Assembly (NCBI GenBank): GCA_028280415.1
Contig: JANQLV010000065.1
Coordinates: 124,001 to 188,000 of the forward strand
Origin: Saprospiraceae bacterium
GTDB lineage: Bacteria; Bacteroidota; Bacteroidia; Chitinophagales; Saprospiraceae
Direction of reading: 5' to 3'
DNA length: 64,000 nt
Under the pieces are notes generated by a model. That model was not told the origin of the DNA. It did not search any database and saw only the letters and a program-made list of their open reading frames with translations. This document shows positions 26,967 through 37,000 of the stretch, one piece after another; position 1 is the stretch's first letter; the number at the start of each line of letters is the position of its first letter. Made by a program: the position numbers and the translations under genes.

Positions 26967-27749
26967 ATGTCTCGACTACAGTTAGCCGTCATACTTGGAT
27001 CTTGTTTATTGTTTGCCGGTCTTTATTTTGGTGGAGATACCAAACCCGAAGCGCAGAAAGCAGTAGAGCAGACCAGAGCATTATCAGCAACAAGTACATC
27101 TATTGAGTCTTTACTTCCGGCCGCCCGGCAGCAACTTTCCGTAGATACTTCGACAATGGTGATGGGACTTGAAAAAAAGTTGCGCTCAGCAGTTACGGAT
27201 ACTACAAAGGTAGAATCCCTGAAGAAATTGGCAGGTATATGGTACGATGCGGGCCGGGCTGATATCTCCGGATATTATGCACAAGAGATTGCCAATATTC
27301 TGAATACTGAAGATGCCTGGGCAATTACCGGTACTACTTTTATGATCGGAGGACGTAAGGCAAGCGAAAAGAAAATCAAGGATTTTTGTTTTGAAAATGC
27401 AAAAACCGCCTTTGAAAATGCAATTTCCCTGAATCCTGCTAATTATACGCATAAAGTTAATCTCGCACTTTGGTTTACTGAAAATCCTCCACAGGCTAAT
27501 CCGATGAAAGGAATTCTGATGTTGAGAGATTTAAACCAACAAGCACCCGAAAACGTTTTGGTGCTTACAACTTTAGGTCGATTGTCAATACGAACTGGTC
27601 AATTTGCCAAAGCGGTCGAAAGATTGGAAAATGCTGTCCAATTAGAGCCTGATAATAAAAAAGCTAATTGCTTATTAGTAGAGGCCTATGATGGACTAAA
27701 TAATAAAGAGAAAGCAGCAGAATATGCTGCAAAATGTATTGATGGATAG
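26967..27749 (+). CDS. TPR protein with N-terminal signal anchor
   Basis: 260 residues. MSRLQLAVILGSCLLFAGLYFGG is a signal anchor. After a linker rich in Thr and Ser, TPR-like units begin at ~75 (SLKKLAGIWYDAGRADISGYYAQEIANI), then CFENAKTAFENAISLNPANYTHKVNLALWF and PENVLVLTTLGRLSIRTGQFAKAVERLENAVQLEPDNKKANCLLVEAYDGLNNKEKAAEYAAK. It begins 22 bases after the HU gene, so they probably share a transcript. A scaffold role is likely; the partner is unknown. Confidence 0.82.
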   Translation: MSRLQLAVILGSCLLFAGLYFGGDTKPEAQKAVEQTRALSATSTSIESLLPAARQQLSVDTSTMVMGLEKKLRSAVTDTTKVESLKKLAGIWYDAGRADISGYYAQEIANILNTEDAWAITGTTFMIGGRKASEKKIKDFCFENAKTAFENAISLNPANYTHKVNLALWFTENPPQANPMKGILMLRDLNQQAPENVLVLTTLGRLSIRTGQFAKAVERLENAVQLEPDNKKANCLLVEAYDGLNNKEKAAEYAAKCIDG

Positions 27750-27810
27750 CTGTGTAAGCAGTTGGAAATCGAAAAGAATTAAATTATTAAAATTTTAAAA
27801 GATATTAATT

Positions 27811-27906
27811 ATGCCTTGTGGAAAAAAGCGTAAGCGGCACAAAATTGCTACTCACAAACGCAAGAAAAGACTTCGTAAAAACCGACATAAGAAGAAAAAC
27901 AGATAG
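27811..27906 (+). CDS. Small basic ribosome-associated protein, AURKAIP1/COX24 (bS22/mS38-like) type
   Basis: 31 residues, starting MPCGKKRKRHKIATHKRK and ending HKKKNR, almost wholly Lys, Arg and His. I recall near-identical peptides across Bacteroidota, annotated as AURKAIP1/COX24-domain proteins, the group that includes mitochondrial mS38 and mycobacterial bS22 at the small-subunit decoding site. Placement on the ribosome is by family. It follows the TPR gene by 61 bases and is closed by a strong terminator at 27979-28017. Confidence 0.85.
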   Translation: MPCGKKRKRHKIATHKRKKRLRKNRHKKKNR

Positions 27907-27978
27907 GGTTTGGCTTTTTAGCATATAAACCTGGCAGCAATTGTTGTTGGAAAAAATCTGGTTTCTTGTGCGGAACTC

Positions 27979-28017
27979 GCCTGACGATATGTATTTTAAA
28001 TATATCGTCAGGCTTTT
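27979..28017 (+). terminator. Strong rho-independent terminator
   Basis: A perfect 12-base stem GCCTGACGATAT / ATATCGTCAGGC followed by TTTT, 72 bases after the ribosomal peptide stop. It closes the HU-TPR-peptide unit. The rest of 28018-28357 shows nothing recognised. Confidence 0.85.
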
Positions 28018-28357
28018 AAGTAATTGAAAAGGGGTAAACGATATGCTTGTAAAATCTTTTTTGGATTTACACCCCGATTTGCTCAATTATAAATTCAGGA
28101 ATATATGTTGTTCGGGATTCTTTCGAAAAACGTAGATTCAACTAAAATGGGCTATCAAATATAAGTCATTTGGCAATAGTATTTCAATTTGCTTTTCAAG
28201 CCTGATCAGAAAACATTTGCCTTTGTACTTAGATAAGCGCAAAGAGAATAGTTAACACTCTTGTCCAATTTTTTCCTTTTGAGAAAAGTGATATAGGACT
28301 GATTTGCTGCAAAATCTGTTAATCACCTATTTCCCTTAATTAAATGGAGTAGAGATT

Positions 28358-29908
28358 GTGGAAAAAGAACTAATTATAAATTCAACCCCTACCGATGTCG
28401 AGATTGCATTGCTCGAAAGTTCGAAGCTTGTTGAATTACACTATCAAAAAACCAATACCAATTTTACCGTAGGAGATATTTTCCTGGGTAGAATTCGTAA
28501 ACTTATGCCCGGTCTGAATGCCGCTTTTGTGGATATCGGACACAAAAAAGATGCATTCTTGCATTATACCGATCTGGGCCCCAAACTGCGCTCCTTACTC
28601 AAATTCACTAAAGATACCATTGACGGAAAAACGCCTAATCAATATCTCGACAATTTTGAGATGCAACCCGAGATTATAAAGACGGGTAAAATTGATCAGG
28701 TGATGAATAAAAAGCAGCCCATCCTGGTGCAGGTTTTAAAAGAACCAATCTCGACCAAAGGACCTCGATTGAGTTGTGAAATAACGATTCCCGGCAGATT
28801 TCTGGTACTTACCCCATTTTCAAATGTAGTGGCGGTTTCTAAAAAAATTGCCAATGCCGAAGAGCGAAAAAGGCTAAAAGTTCTGGTCGAAAGTATTCGG
28901 CCAAAAAACTTTGGACTTATTGTGCGTACGGCAGCAGAGGGCAAAAAAGTAGCCGATTTACACGAAGAATTAGGCTTTATGATGGCCAAATGGGAGCAAG
29001 TGCATAACCAATTGGTAAAGGCACAGCCTCCGATGAAATTGCTCAGTGAGCTGGATAAGGCTTCGAGTATTCTGCGCGATATTCTCAATGATTCTTTTAA
29101 TAGAATTATTGTCAATGACAAGGAGCTGTACCATAATGTTAAAAACTTCATGGCCTCGATTTCGCCCGAGCAGGTGAATATTGTTAAGCATCATCGAACC
29201 GGGAAGCCAATCTTCGAAGCCTATGGTGTTTCCAGGCAAATCAAATCATCTTTTGGAAAAACGGCGACAATGGCTAGTGGTGCATACCTGGTTATTGAGC
29301 ATACCGAAGCCATGCATGTAATTGATGTGAATAGTGGGCACAAAGTAACCAATGGGAATCAGGCGGAAGCGGTACTGGCCGTAAATCTCGAATCAGCGGA
29401 AGAGATTGCACGACAAATGCGATTGAGAGATATCGGAGGAATTATTATTATCGATTTTATCGATATGCGTGTACCGGAGCATAAGAAAATCCTGTTGAAA
29501 AAAATGCGGGAATTTATGCGCAAGGACAGAGCTCAGCATACGATCCTGCCTTTGAGCAAGTTTGGACTAATGCAAATCACCCGTCAGCGGGTGCGTCCGG
29601 AAGTGAAAATTAATACCGCCGAAGTTTGTCCTTCTTGTAAAGGTACTGGAAAGATCAATCCTTCAATTCTGCTGGTTGATGAAATTCAGAGAGATTTGGA
29701 TTTCATTTTACAATCCAGACCCAATTCAAAAATCAAATTGGTTACACATCCTTTTATCTATGCTTATCTGACCAAAGGATTATGGAAAAGTATTCAGGTA
29801 AAATGGTTTAAAAAATATTTTAAATGGATCAATATTGAATCCAATGGGGATTTTCAATTGACAAAATACCAATTTTACGACGGCAACTCTGATGAGATCA
29901 GACTCTAA
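28358..29908 (+). CDS. rng: Ribonuclease G/E family endoribonuclease
   Basis: 516 residues from a GTG start. Order: opening MEKELIINSTPTDVEIALLE; an S1-like RNA-binding segment (~38-125) with VGDIFLGRIRKLMPGLNAAFVDIGHKKDAFLHY; the catalytic DNase I-like part with HVIDVNSGHKVTNGNQAEAVLAVNLESAEEIARQMRLRDIGGIIIIDFIDM (~325-370; metal-binding Asp residues present); and the zinc link CPSCKGTG (~425). The length is that of RNase G, without the long RNase E scaffold. It processes rRNA and mRNA. No gene follows on the same strand. Confidence 0.93.
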   Translation: MEKELIINSTPTDVEIALLESSKLVELHYQKTNTNFTVGDIFLGRIRKLMPGLNAAFVDIGHKKDAFLHYTDLGPKLRSLLKFTKDTIDGKTPNQYLDNFEMQPEIIKTGKIDQVMNKKQPILVQVLKEPISTKGPRLSCEITIPGRFLVLTPFSNVVAVSKKIANAEERKRLKVLVESIRPKNFGLIVRTAAEGKKVADLHEELGFMMAKWEQVHNQLVKAQPPMKLLSELDKASSILRDILNDSFNRIIVNDKELYHNVKNFMASISPEQVNIVKHHRTGKPIFEAYGVSRQIKSSFGKTATMASGAYLVIEHTEAMHVIDVNSGHKVTNGNQAEAVLAVNLESAEEIARQMRLRDIGGIIIIDFIDMRVPEHKKILLKKMREFMRKDRAQHTILPLSKFGLMQITRQRVRPEVKINTAEVCPSCKGTGKINPSILLVDEIQRDLDFILQSRPNSKIKLVTHPFIYAYLTKGLWKSIQVKWFKKYFKWINIESNGDFQLTKYQFYDGNSDEIRL

Positions 29909-30007
29909 CTAGGGTGGACAACCACAGTCACCTGCCCGGCAGGCCAGTGTACTTAGTATAAATAGTAGGCATATTAATTTTAAGAGCGTCTTAGAAGGTA
30001 TTTTCAT
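29909..30007 (-). CDS. Very small lipoprotein, 32 residues
   Basis: ATG at 30005-30007: a basic start (MKIPSKTLLK), hydrophobic LICLLFILSTL, then lipobox LAC with Cys23, then RAGDCGCPP to the stop. The mature peptide is only ~10 residues with two more cysteines. The stop abuts the RNase G stop (29908/29909, convergent). The pattern of a signal and lipobox in so few residues argues for reality, but such short frames can arise by chance. Confidence 0.5.
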   Translation of the reverse strand: MKIPSKTLLKLICLLFILSTLACRAGDCGCPP

Positions 30008-30037
30008 GATTCATTTCGCTTGAATGTAGTGTAGAAT

Positions 30038-30547
30038 TTACCAATTTCCTGCATAATCCAGGGTCTCTCCACTGAGAAACTTGAGGTAATTGTATTTCAA
30101 CCGGGTAATTTGTCGAATGTGAAGGTAATCGTGTGCCAACCAATTATTGATGAAGTGATGTGCGGTGACCTTGCCTAAACTGGGATGGATATATGAATTT
30201 TCCCACTGCGGTTTTTCCAGTTTTCGCAACCAGTGCACAGACTCCGTACGTTCATCCAGAAATTTATGTAACATAATTTCATAATTGCGCTCAATGTATT
30301 TACGTTCCGTAATCCATTCGGCTGGATTAATAGCAGGAGGCAGGATACCGGGTGTTTCAAGCGTCGTTCTCAGGCGCGTACGAAAATCCTCTTTTTCCTC
30401 ATCATAAAGATGGCAGATGATTTCTAATAAACACCAGTGATCAGCTGAGGGCCGCCATAAATAAGCTTCCCTTTTTTGATCTTTGAGAAGATTGAAAAAG
30501 ATGGAATGATTGTTTTCCAGTGCATCGATAATGTAATTATAATCCAT
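30038..30547 (-). CDS. DinB-like four-helix bundle protein
   Basis: 169 residues. The DinB/YfiT metal-binding histidines appear as HWCLLEIICHLYDEE (~35-50), and HHFINNWLAHDYLHIRQI (~128-146). Members bind a divalent metal and often act as thiol-dependent transferases, the activity of most being unknown. Monocistronic, 50 bases downstream of the thymidylate kinase-like gene, so perhaps cotranscribed with it. Confidence 0.85.
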   Translation of the reverse strand: MDYNYIIDALENNHSIFFNLLKDQKREAYLWRPSADHWCLLEIICHLYDEEKEDFRTRLRTTLETPGILPPAINPAEWITERKYIERNYEIMLHKFLDERTESVHWLRKLEKPQWENSYIHPSLGKVTAHHFINNWLAHDYLHIRQITRLKYNYLKFLSGETLDYAGNW

Positions 30548-30597
30548 ATCGCTTAGTTAATTTAAGTTGCGACTCATTCTTGAAGAGAGAAAATGGC

Positions 30598-31758
30598 TTA
30601 GTTCGTCAATTTGAAAAGTGTATTTACAATATCCGCTTCTGTGATGATTTTTATATTTGGAAAAATGGCATTGAGTCCGTTCGAAAACTGTATTAAATCC
30701 CTTTCATAATACTGATTAACTGCTTCCGGATTTCCGGGAACGTAGACGAAAAGAAAGTGGATCATTTTCTCTATAACAGATATGCTTTCCAGGATAGTTC
30801 CATATTGTAGTGGACTATCTAAAATCAAGGCGCCACCTTGTAGAACTATACCTCCGGGTAAATTATAAGTCAATTCGAAAGCCTGAGCCGGCAGACGCGC
30901 AAATTTAGCACCCGGATGATAACCCTGCTGCCCTAAAATTTTTAAAAATATAATTGCCTGATCAGTATGCTTCAAATTCGTAAAATGGGCATGAATTATA
31001 TCAGGAGAGGGAGCATGAGGGAAGCTGTTTAAAATATTTTCAAGATTGTTTGAAACATTATTAGTTATTTCAAAAGTATTCTCTGGCTGTATTTTGTAAG
31101 AGCGCAATTGCAGGCACTGGGCTTCGTTCCAGCTTTCCTTTTTTAAAAGTATGAGCTGTTCAATAACTTGATCAAATACTTCCTGAAGTGTACCATTGGC
31201 ATCAATTTCTACGATATTTTCATCTCTTTTGGTACGCAAAAAATCAATCGCAGAAAAATATTTTGACCTGGTTTCACTCAGGTCCTTTTCGAAAAGTTCC
31301 TGTGGCTTGTTTCTATGTAACATTCTTTGATAACAAACCTCATTACTGACATTGAAGAAAAGAATCAAATCCGGTTTCCTCGCAAACTGATTGACTTGCA
31401 TGACATATTCAAAAGGGTGGTTTTTGCTGGATTGGTATACCAGGGAAGAAAGGTAATAGCGATCACAAATCAGGATATGATCGGCTTTTTCCAACCAGGG
31501 ATTAATTTCCCGATCACAATGATCCAGGCGGTTGGCAGCAAAAGCATAAGTCAGTGTCTCTGGAGAGAACTGAAGAATCTTTTTTTCCAGAACTTGTCGA
31601 ATAAAAAGACCCGCGCAGGAGGCATCATGAGGTTCAAAAGTTTGTTTGACTTTTTTTGAGAAAACAGTTTCCAGGCAACTGACCAGCTGTCTGGAAATGG
31701 TTGTTTTGCCGGAACCGTCGAGTCCTTCAATAACGATAAATAATGAATTGTTGTTCAT
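30598..31758 (-). CDS. Thymidylate kinase-like protein with a 180-residue unknown C-terminal region
   Basis: 386 residues. Residues 1-205 are a thymidylate kinase fold: P-loop GLDGSGKT (12-19), DRxH-like R77/D79-H80, the DRYYLSSLVYQ motif (99-109), and the LID-like EKDLSETRSKYF. Bacterial Tmk is normally ~205-215 residues, so residues ~207-386 are extra. This part includes APSPDIIHAHFTNLKHTDQAIIFLKILGQQGYHPGAKFARLPAQAFELTYNLPGGIVLQGGALIL and looks alpha/beta; I recognise no family. It may be a paralogue with a fused partner rather than the housekeeping enzyme, or the lineage's Tmk with an extension. No other tmk is in the window. Confidence 0.8.
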   Translation of the reverse strand: MNNNSLFIVIEGLDGSGKTTISRQLVSCLETVFSKKVKQTFEPHDASCAGLFIRQVLEKKILQFSPETLTYAFAANRLDHCDREINPWLEKADHILICDRYYLSSLVYQSSKNHPFEYVMQVNQFARKPDLILFFNVSNEVCYQRMLHRNKPQELFEKDLSETRSKYFSAIDFLRTKRDENIVEIDANGTLQEVFDQVIEQLILLKKESWNEAQCLQLRSYKIQPENTFEITNNVSNNLENILNSFPHAPSPDIIHAHFTNLKHTDQAIIFLKILGQQGYHPGAKFARLPAQAFELTYNLPGGIVLQGGALILDSPLQYGTILESISVIEKMIHFLFVYVPGNPEAVNQYYERDLIQFSNGLNAIFPNIKIITEADIVNTLFKLTN

Positions 31759-31961
31759 AGTAAAATTATGCAGCTAAAGCTACGTCCTGAATGTACTGAC
31801 AAAGATCGGAAATTAAAGGTAAAGCCCCGGAAATTTGAAATACAAACGGAGCATGAAGTTTTCCGGTTAATTTAATTCTTCCTGTGTTTGTACATTGGTT
31901 ATAAAGAGGCTCAAATATACCCAAAATTCGGGATGACTCCCGTTAGATATATTTACAAATC

Positions 31962-32573
31962 TTAATTGAAATCGTGGGAAATATTGAAATCGTGTAATAC
32001 CATATCCATCAAGGGATCTTGTCCGGGAATATGGCCTTCTTTGAGTCGATATCCGTTGAGTTTACCTAACTGATTCCAATAAGCAGCGGTAAACCCACCA
32101 CGGAGGCTTTTGACCAAATCATAGAAAGGGGTATTGAGTTCTTTTTCAATCATCTTAATCAAAATCTTCCCTTGTGTTTTAGTCAAATTTTTTAGAGGGG
32201 CTTTGAATTCTTTTTTCAATTGCTTGTTGAGTCGTTTGATATGCTTCTTTCGCTTTCGCTTGCTCATGGTCTTCGTCACATGATCCACTTCCCGAAAAAT
32301 TTTGATTGCTTCGACGGCGTAGGGATATACTTTATTCGCATAATATCGATATTTTCGATATCGCTTGCGTTCGGCATCGTCTTTAAATCTCTGGGGGGAT
32401 GAAACGGAAACTTCGCCCAGGTCTACGATCATAATAGTATCCTGCTCTGTAATCAAAGCAGAAACAACCACACCATCTAGCTCAATCTGCTCAATTCGCT
32501 CTTTTGAGGTTTGAGCACTTATCCATCCGGAGATAAATAATAAGCAACATAGGATTGACAGTTCTTTTTTCAT
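31962..32573 (-). CDS. DUF4294 exported protein
   Basis: 203 residues with a signal peptide (MKKELSILCCLLFISGWISAQ). The body matches DUF4294 in outline: IMIVDLGEVSVSSPQRFKDDAERKRYRKYRYYANKVYPYAVEAIKIFREVDH, then a very basic stretch KRKRKKHIKRLNKQLKKEFKAPLKNLTKTQGKILIKMIEKE, then TPFYDLVKSLRGGFTAAYWNQLGKLNGYRLKEGH. The function is unknown. Oddity: the last residues repeat as HDFNISHDFN through an 18-base partial duplication at the 3' end. Confidence 0.85.
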   Translation of the reverse strand: MKKELSILCCLLFISGWISAQTSKERIEQIELDGVVVSALITEQDTIMIVDLGEVSVSSPQRFKDDAERKRYRKYRYYANKVYPYAVEAIKIFREVDHVTKTMSKRKRKKHIKRLNKQLKKEFKAPLKNLTKTQGKILIKMIEKELNTPFYDLVKSLRGGFTAAYWNQLGKLNGYRLKEGHIPGQDPLMDMVLHDFNISHDFN

Positions 32574-32685
32574 GGAAAATCGTTTCCTTTTTGACTATTT
32601 AACAATCGGAGAGTTTCAATTCCTATTCCTAAATTACTCTTAAAAACGATCAAATGCTGCTAATTATTTGTTAAAATCAGATTTC

Positions 32686-32744
32686 TGTTTACTTATCATT
32701 ATTCGTCATCCGATTTTCGAACAGCGAATAATGATAAATAAACA
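32686..32744. repeat. Long inverted repeat (20-base arms, one mismatch)
   Basis: Arms 32686-32705 and 32725-32744 (TGTTTACTTATCATTATTCG against its complement with one C-A mismatch) around a 19-base loop. It starts 10 bases below the stop of the 430-residue amidohydrolase gene. No T tract follows on either strand, so it may be a structured 3' end or processing site rather than a simple terminator. Confidence 0.6.
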
Positions 32745-32753
32745 GTGAAATTA

Positions 32754-34046
32754 CTACTTTATCTTGTGATTATATTTTTTAGAATACTTGCGATAAAGCG
32801 CTTTTTGCTTGTCATCGAGGCTGATTTCCTTACCGCGAATAAAAGCAAATTCAAGATGATTACCCCGATAATCCAGCGCATCTCCGGTACTGATAAAAAG
32901 CGTTGCATCCTTGCCGGGAGTTAAAGAGCCAACAGTCTTGTCAATGCCCAGAATTTTAGCAGCATTTAGACTAAGAGCGCTAACTGCTGCTTCTTTGTCT
33001 AGTCCAAAGCCAACGGCATGGCCGGCCTGAAATGGCAGATTTCTTTCCTGCATAGGAGAGTCCCCCATGTAAAAGCAAAAGAGCACTCCTGCTTTTTGGA
33101 GTATTGCAGCGGTTTTGAAAGTTTGATCGATATCCGAATCAACAGTAGGCGGAAGATCATGCGCCTTATTTAAAATCACTGCAGTATTATTCTCTTTTAA
33201 AAAATCAGCAATCATCCAGGAATCCCTGCCGCCGACAAGAACTGCCCTTATCTTATGCTTTTTAGCGATAAGTACGGCTTGCGTCATTGACTTAATATCA
33301 TTGACATGGATGTAGAGTTTTTTTGAGCCATTAAATAAACCGCGCATAGCTTCGAATTTCAGATTCTTCGCAAGTCTGTTTTTGGCATCAATATAGGCCC
33401 GTGCTTCAGTCAGATAATCTTCAATTTCTGTTACTTGTTTATCATAATCCTTATTCTTGGAAACAGTTTGGGTTCTCCAGCTCCAGCGACTGATTCTGGG
33501 CCAGTTGAGATGAATCCCTTCGTCGATTTTATAAGCGGCGTCTTCCCAGTTCCAGGCATCTAGTTCTACGATACTGCTCTGACCAGAAATCCAGCCTCCA
33601 CGGGGAGTAATCTGGGCAAGTAGCACACCATTGTTGCGAGTCGTAGGAATAACTTCTGAGTCTGTATTAAATGCTATGATGGAGCGAATATTCGGATTGA
33701 GATCCCCCAGTTCGTAAGCATCGCGGGTAGCACTAACCGCTCCAATTTCAACCAGACCTAGCTGGCTGCCCGGAGCTATAAAACCGGGGTATACATGCTT
33801 GCCTCCGGCCTCGATAATCTTTCCAAACTTGTTGCGATCGATTCTGACGGTTGAAGCATCTGCAACATTAGTAATCTTTCCATTTTCAAAAGTGATAATA
33901 CTATTTTGAATTACCTTTCCATCACCGATATGAGCTATAGCGCCAATAATAGCTATAGCTTGATCTTGCGGAGGGGCAGGGGTCTGTTGGGCAAATCCCG
34001 ATGAGAGGACAAAAGAAAATAAAAGTGTTTTTATAATATATTTCAT
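32754..34046 (-). CDS. Secreted amidohydrolase-like protein lacking the first HxH motif
   Basis: 430 residues from the ATG at 34046 (24 bases further up is an alternative), signal peptide KYIIKTLLFSFVLSSGFAQ. The fold is that of imidazolonepropionase-type amidohydrolases: AIIGAIAHIGDGKVIQNSIITFENGKI at the start, KHVYPGFIAPGSQLG where active members carry GxxDxHxH, and GSLTPGKDATLFISTGDALDYRGN at the end. The metal-binding HxH is thus absent. It lies 51 bases after the larger relative in the same operon, perhaps forming a complex with it. Catalysis on its own is doubtful. Confidence 0.8.
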   Translation of the reverse strand: MKYIIKTLLFSFVLSSGFAQQTPAPPQDQAIAIIGAIAHIGDGKVIQNSIITFENGKITNVADASTVRIDRNKFGKIIEAGGKHVYPGFIAPGSQLGLVEIGAVSATRDAYELGDLNPNIRSIIAFNTDSEVIPTTRNNGVLLAQITPRGGWISGQSSIVELDAWNWEDAAYKIDEGIHLNWPRISRWSWRTQTVSKNKDYDKQVTEIEDYLTEARAYIDAKNRLAKNLKFEAMRGLFNGSKKLYIHVNDIKSMTQAVLIAKKHKIRAVLVGGRDSWMIADFLKENNTAVILNKAHDLPPTVDSDIDQTFKTAAILQKAGVLFCFYMGDSPMQERNLPFQAGHAVGFGLDKEAAVSALSLNAAKILGIDKTVGSLTPGKDATLFISTGDALDYRGNHLEFAFIRGKEISLDDKQKALYRKYSKKYNHKIK

Positions 34047-34097
34047 AATTGTGTCTTGATTAAAATTCAAAAAATAAAACAGGCTGGCTTTTCTGCA

Positions 34098-37000
34098 TTA
34101 GTCGTTCATTTCATCTTCCATATCATCACAATGATAATGGTGCATTCTACGTCCTTTGAAAGCCTGTGTTTTACCACCTCCTTTTTTCTCTGCTAGCATT
34201 TTTTGAATCAGGCGATTGCGTTCAGTGCTGATTTCAATTCTTTTTTGTTCATCCTCTTTTCGATCAAAATATTTTATCCCGTCGATAAAAGTCATCTGGG
34301 CTTTGGCATAAACCGATAAAGGGTTTTCCGACCAAAGTACTAAATCGGCGTCTTTTCCGACTTTAATACTTCCCACACGATCCTCAATGTGGAGCATTAT
34401 AGCGGGATTGAGGGTAACGAATTTTAGAGCATCTTCCTCCGAAAGGCCACCGTATTTCACTGCTTTTGCTGCTTCCTGATTGAGACGGCGTGCCATTTCA
34501 GCATCATCTGAATTGAAACTGGTAATTACTCCCTCGCGATGCATAATTGCACCATTATAGGGGATAGCGTGGATTACTTCGTATTTATAAGCCCACCAAT
34601 CCGCAAAAGATGAACCGGCGGCACCGTGTCTGGCCATTTTATCGGCTACTTTATACCCTTCCAAAATATGGGTGAAGGTATTCACTTTGAAATTCATTTC
34701 ATCGGCAACCTTCATGAGCATATTAATCTCTGATTGCACGTATGAATGGCAAGTAATAAATCGCTCACTATTTAATACTTCCAGAACGGTTTCCAGGTCC
34801 AGGTCGACGCGATGATCTGTTTTACCTTTTTTTGCGCTATACTCTTTTGCTCTGGTAAAATAATCGCGATAAACCTGCTCGACGCCCATACGTGTACCGG
34901 GAAATCGGTCATTGTTATTCCAGGTAGAGCGTTTCACATTTTCACCCAGGGCGAATTTGATAAATCCAGGAGCCCCTTCCAGCTTCATGGCTTCCGGAGC
35001 CAAACCCCAACGCAATTTAATAATTGCGGATTGACCACCGATAGGATTACAGGAGCCATGCAATAGCTGTGCGGTAGTAACTCCACCGGCTAATTGGCGA
35101 TAGATATTGATGTCTTCCGAATTGACGACATCTCCGATACTTACTTCGGCTGTACTCTCCTGAGTACATTCATTCACTCCACGACTTATAGCAATATGTG
35201 AATGTTCATCAATAATGCCCGGAGTCAGATGCATTCCTGTACCATCAATTATCTGTCCTCCCTGAGCTTTCGGTGTATTGCCAATGGCCGAAATTTTTCC
35301 ATTCACAACGAGAACATCTGCATTTTTCAAAATACCCTCCTGTTCGTTTGTCCAGACAGTGGCATTTTTAATCAGATAAGTGTTTTGTGTAGGTTGCTTG
35401 GACCAGCCATGTGCCATAAAAGGATATAAAACGGGCCCGCTTGCATCATCCTGATTACCTTCCTTTTTATTGTCTTTCTTTTTCTTTCCTTTTTTCTTGC
35501 TTTTCTCTTTACTCTTTTCTTTTTTATCTCCGGTTCTGGTTGCCGTCCAGGAGACCCAGTTACCATCGATCGTTGTCGCATTCCCCGACCATGTTTTATC
35601 CTCATCGGATGTGGTACCGGAAAGGCGTATGATTTTCGTTTCTTCTTTACTGGGAGGAAAAGAGAGCGTGATGAGTCCTTTCGAATAATTGTGTTTTACA
35701 TCAATAGAAGTTGTATCATTGATTTTAATCTTCATTTTGCCATCGACAACGAGTTCGAAGTTTTGTTGCCCGACTTTAAGTGCATAAGTACCATCCATAT
35801 CAGGTTCTTCGAGGTCTTTTAAAACGAAAACTTTTCCGTTAATCCAGTTGTGGTGGATTTTGGTTTTTTCGCCAAAGATATTTCCGGAAGTGATCAAAAA
35901 GTTGGCAAGCTTACCTGCTTCCAGGCTACCAATTCGATCGGCTACTCCCATTAGTTGAGCCGGAGTATGGGTTAAAGCCTTGAGTGCCTGTTCTTCGGTC
36001 AGCCCCTGCTTGATTGCTTTTTTGATATTTTTCCAAAAGGTACTTTTCTTCTTTAGGCCTTTAGTCGTCCATGCAAAATCGATCCCGGCATTTGCCAGAC
36101 GAGCGGGATTAGAAGGCGCCAGTTCCCAGTGTTTCATATCCGAGAGTGGAATGGCCATGGCATCGTAGGGGTCTTCTACATCATATGCTGATGGAAAATT
36201 CAGGGGTAGGATAAATGTGGGCTTAAAAGCTTTAATTTCCTGTAGACGTTTATATTCATCGCCATTCCCTTTGAAAATATAATTAATCCCAAACTCTTTC
36301 CCCATCTTAGCTGCACGCAGGACTTCAAGTTTATCGCGAACATCAAAAATCTGAGGAAGCTCAGAGATTTCGTTCCAGGCTTCGAGGGAAATGTTTTTTT
36401 CATTTTTATGACCATGCTCCTGGTACCATTTTGCATCCATATAGGTTTGCCGGAAAAGAGCAATACCACCCATTAAAGAACCCGGATAACTCTGAGTGGA
36501 TACGCCTTTTTTAAAAGATAAAACATGTGCAGCTTTCTCTTTTAATAAAACGGTATGCTCACGTCCGCTTCCTAAAGTAACAAATGTGGAGGTTCCGCGA
36601 CTTAATCCATCCTCCTGATGAGTCATAACTGCGGAAAAACCATTATCCCGATAATCTTTTGCGGCTTTTTCATCAATTGTAAAATGTTCATGAGCGCGGA
36701 ACTCCGGTTTCAGTGCCTGATTCCAGGAATAAGCCCCTTTCTTTTTACTGAGTTTCTGCTGCCCGGCCGAGAAATATCCGGCTCCGCCACTATTGCGTTC
36801 TCTTTTTGCTTCCGGAATACCGTAGCTTGAATACATATCAATAAATCCGGGGTAGATTGTTTTTTTATTTTTCAAATCGATCACTACTGCTCCTTCCGGA
36901 ACAGGAATTCTGCTTCCTATTGCTACGACCTTACCATCCTTGATCACTAAGGTAGCATTTTCGATTTTTTCATTAAAGGACTTATAAATCGTTGCATTAG

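Noticed and set aside
28696-29151. 151-residue frame antisense to RNase G
   Set aside because: It lies wholly within the conserved RNase G coding sequence and its translation has no family features.
35441-35688. Phe/Ser-rich + strand frames
   Set aside because: They are the complement of the lysine-rich linker of the 1010-residue amidohydrolase protein.
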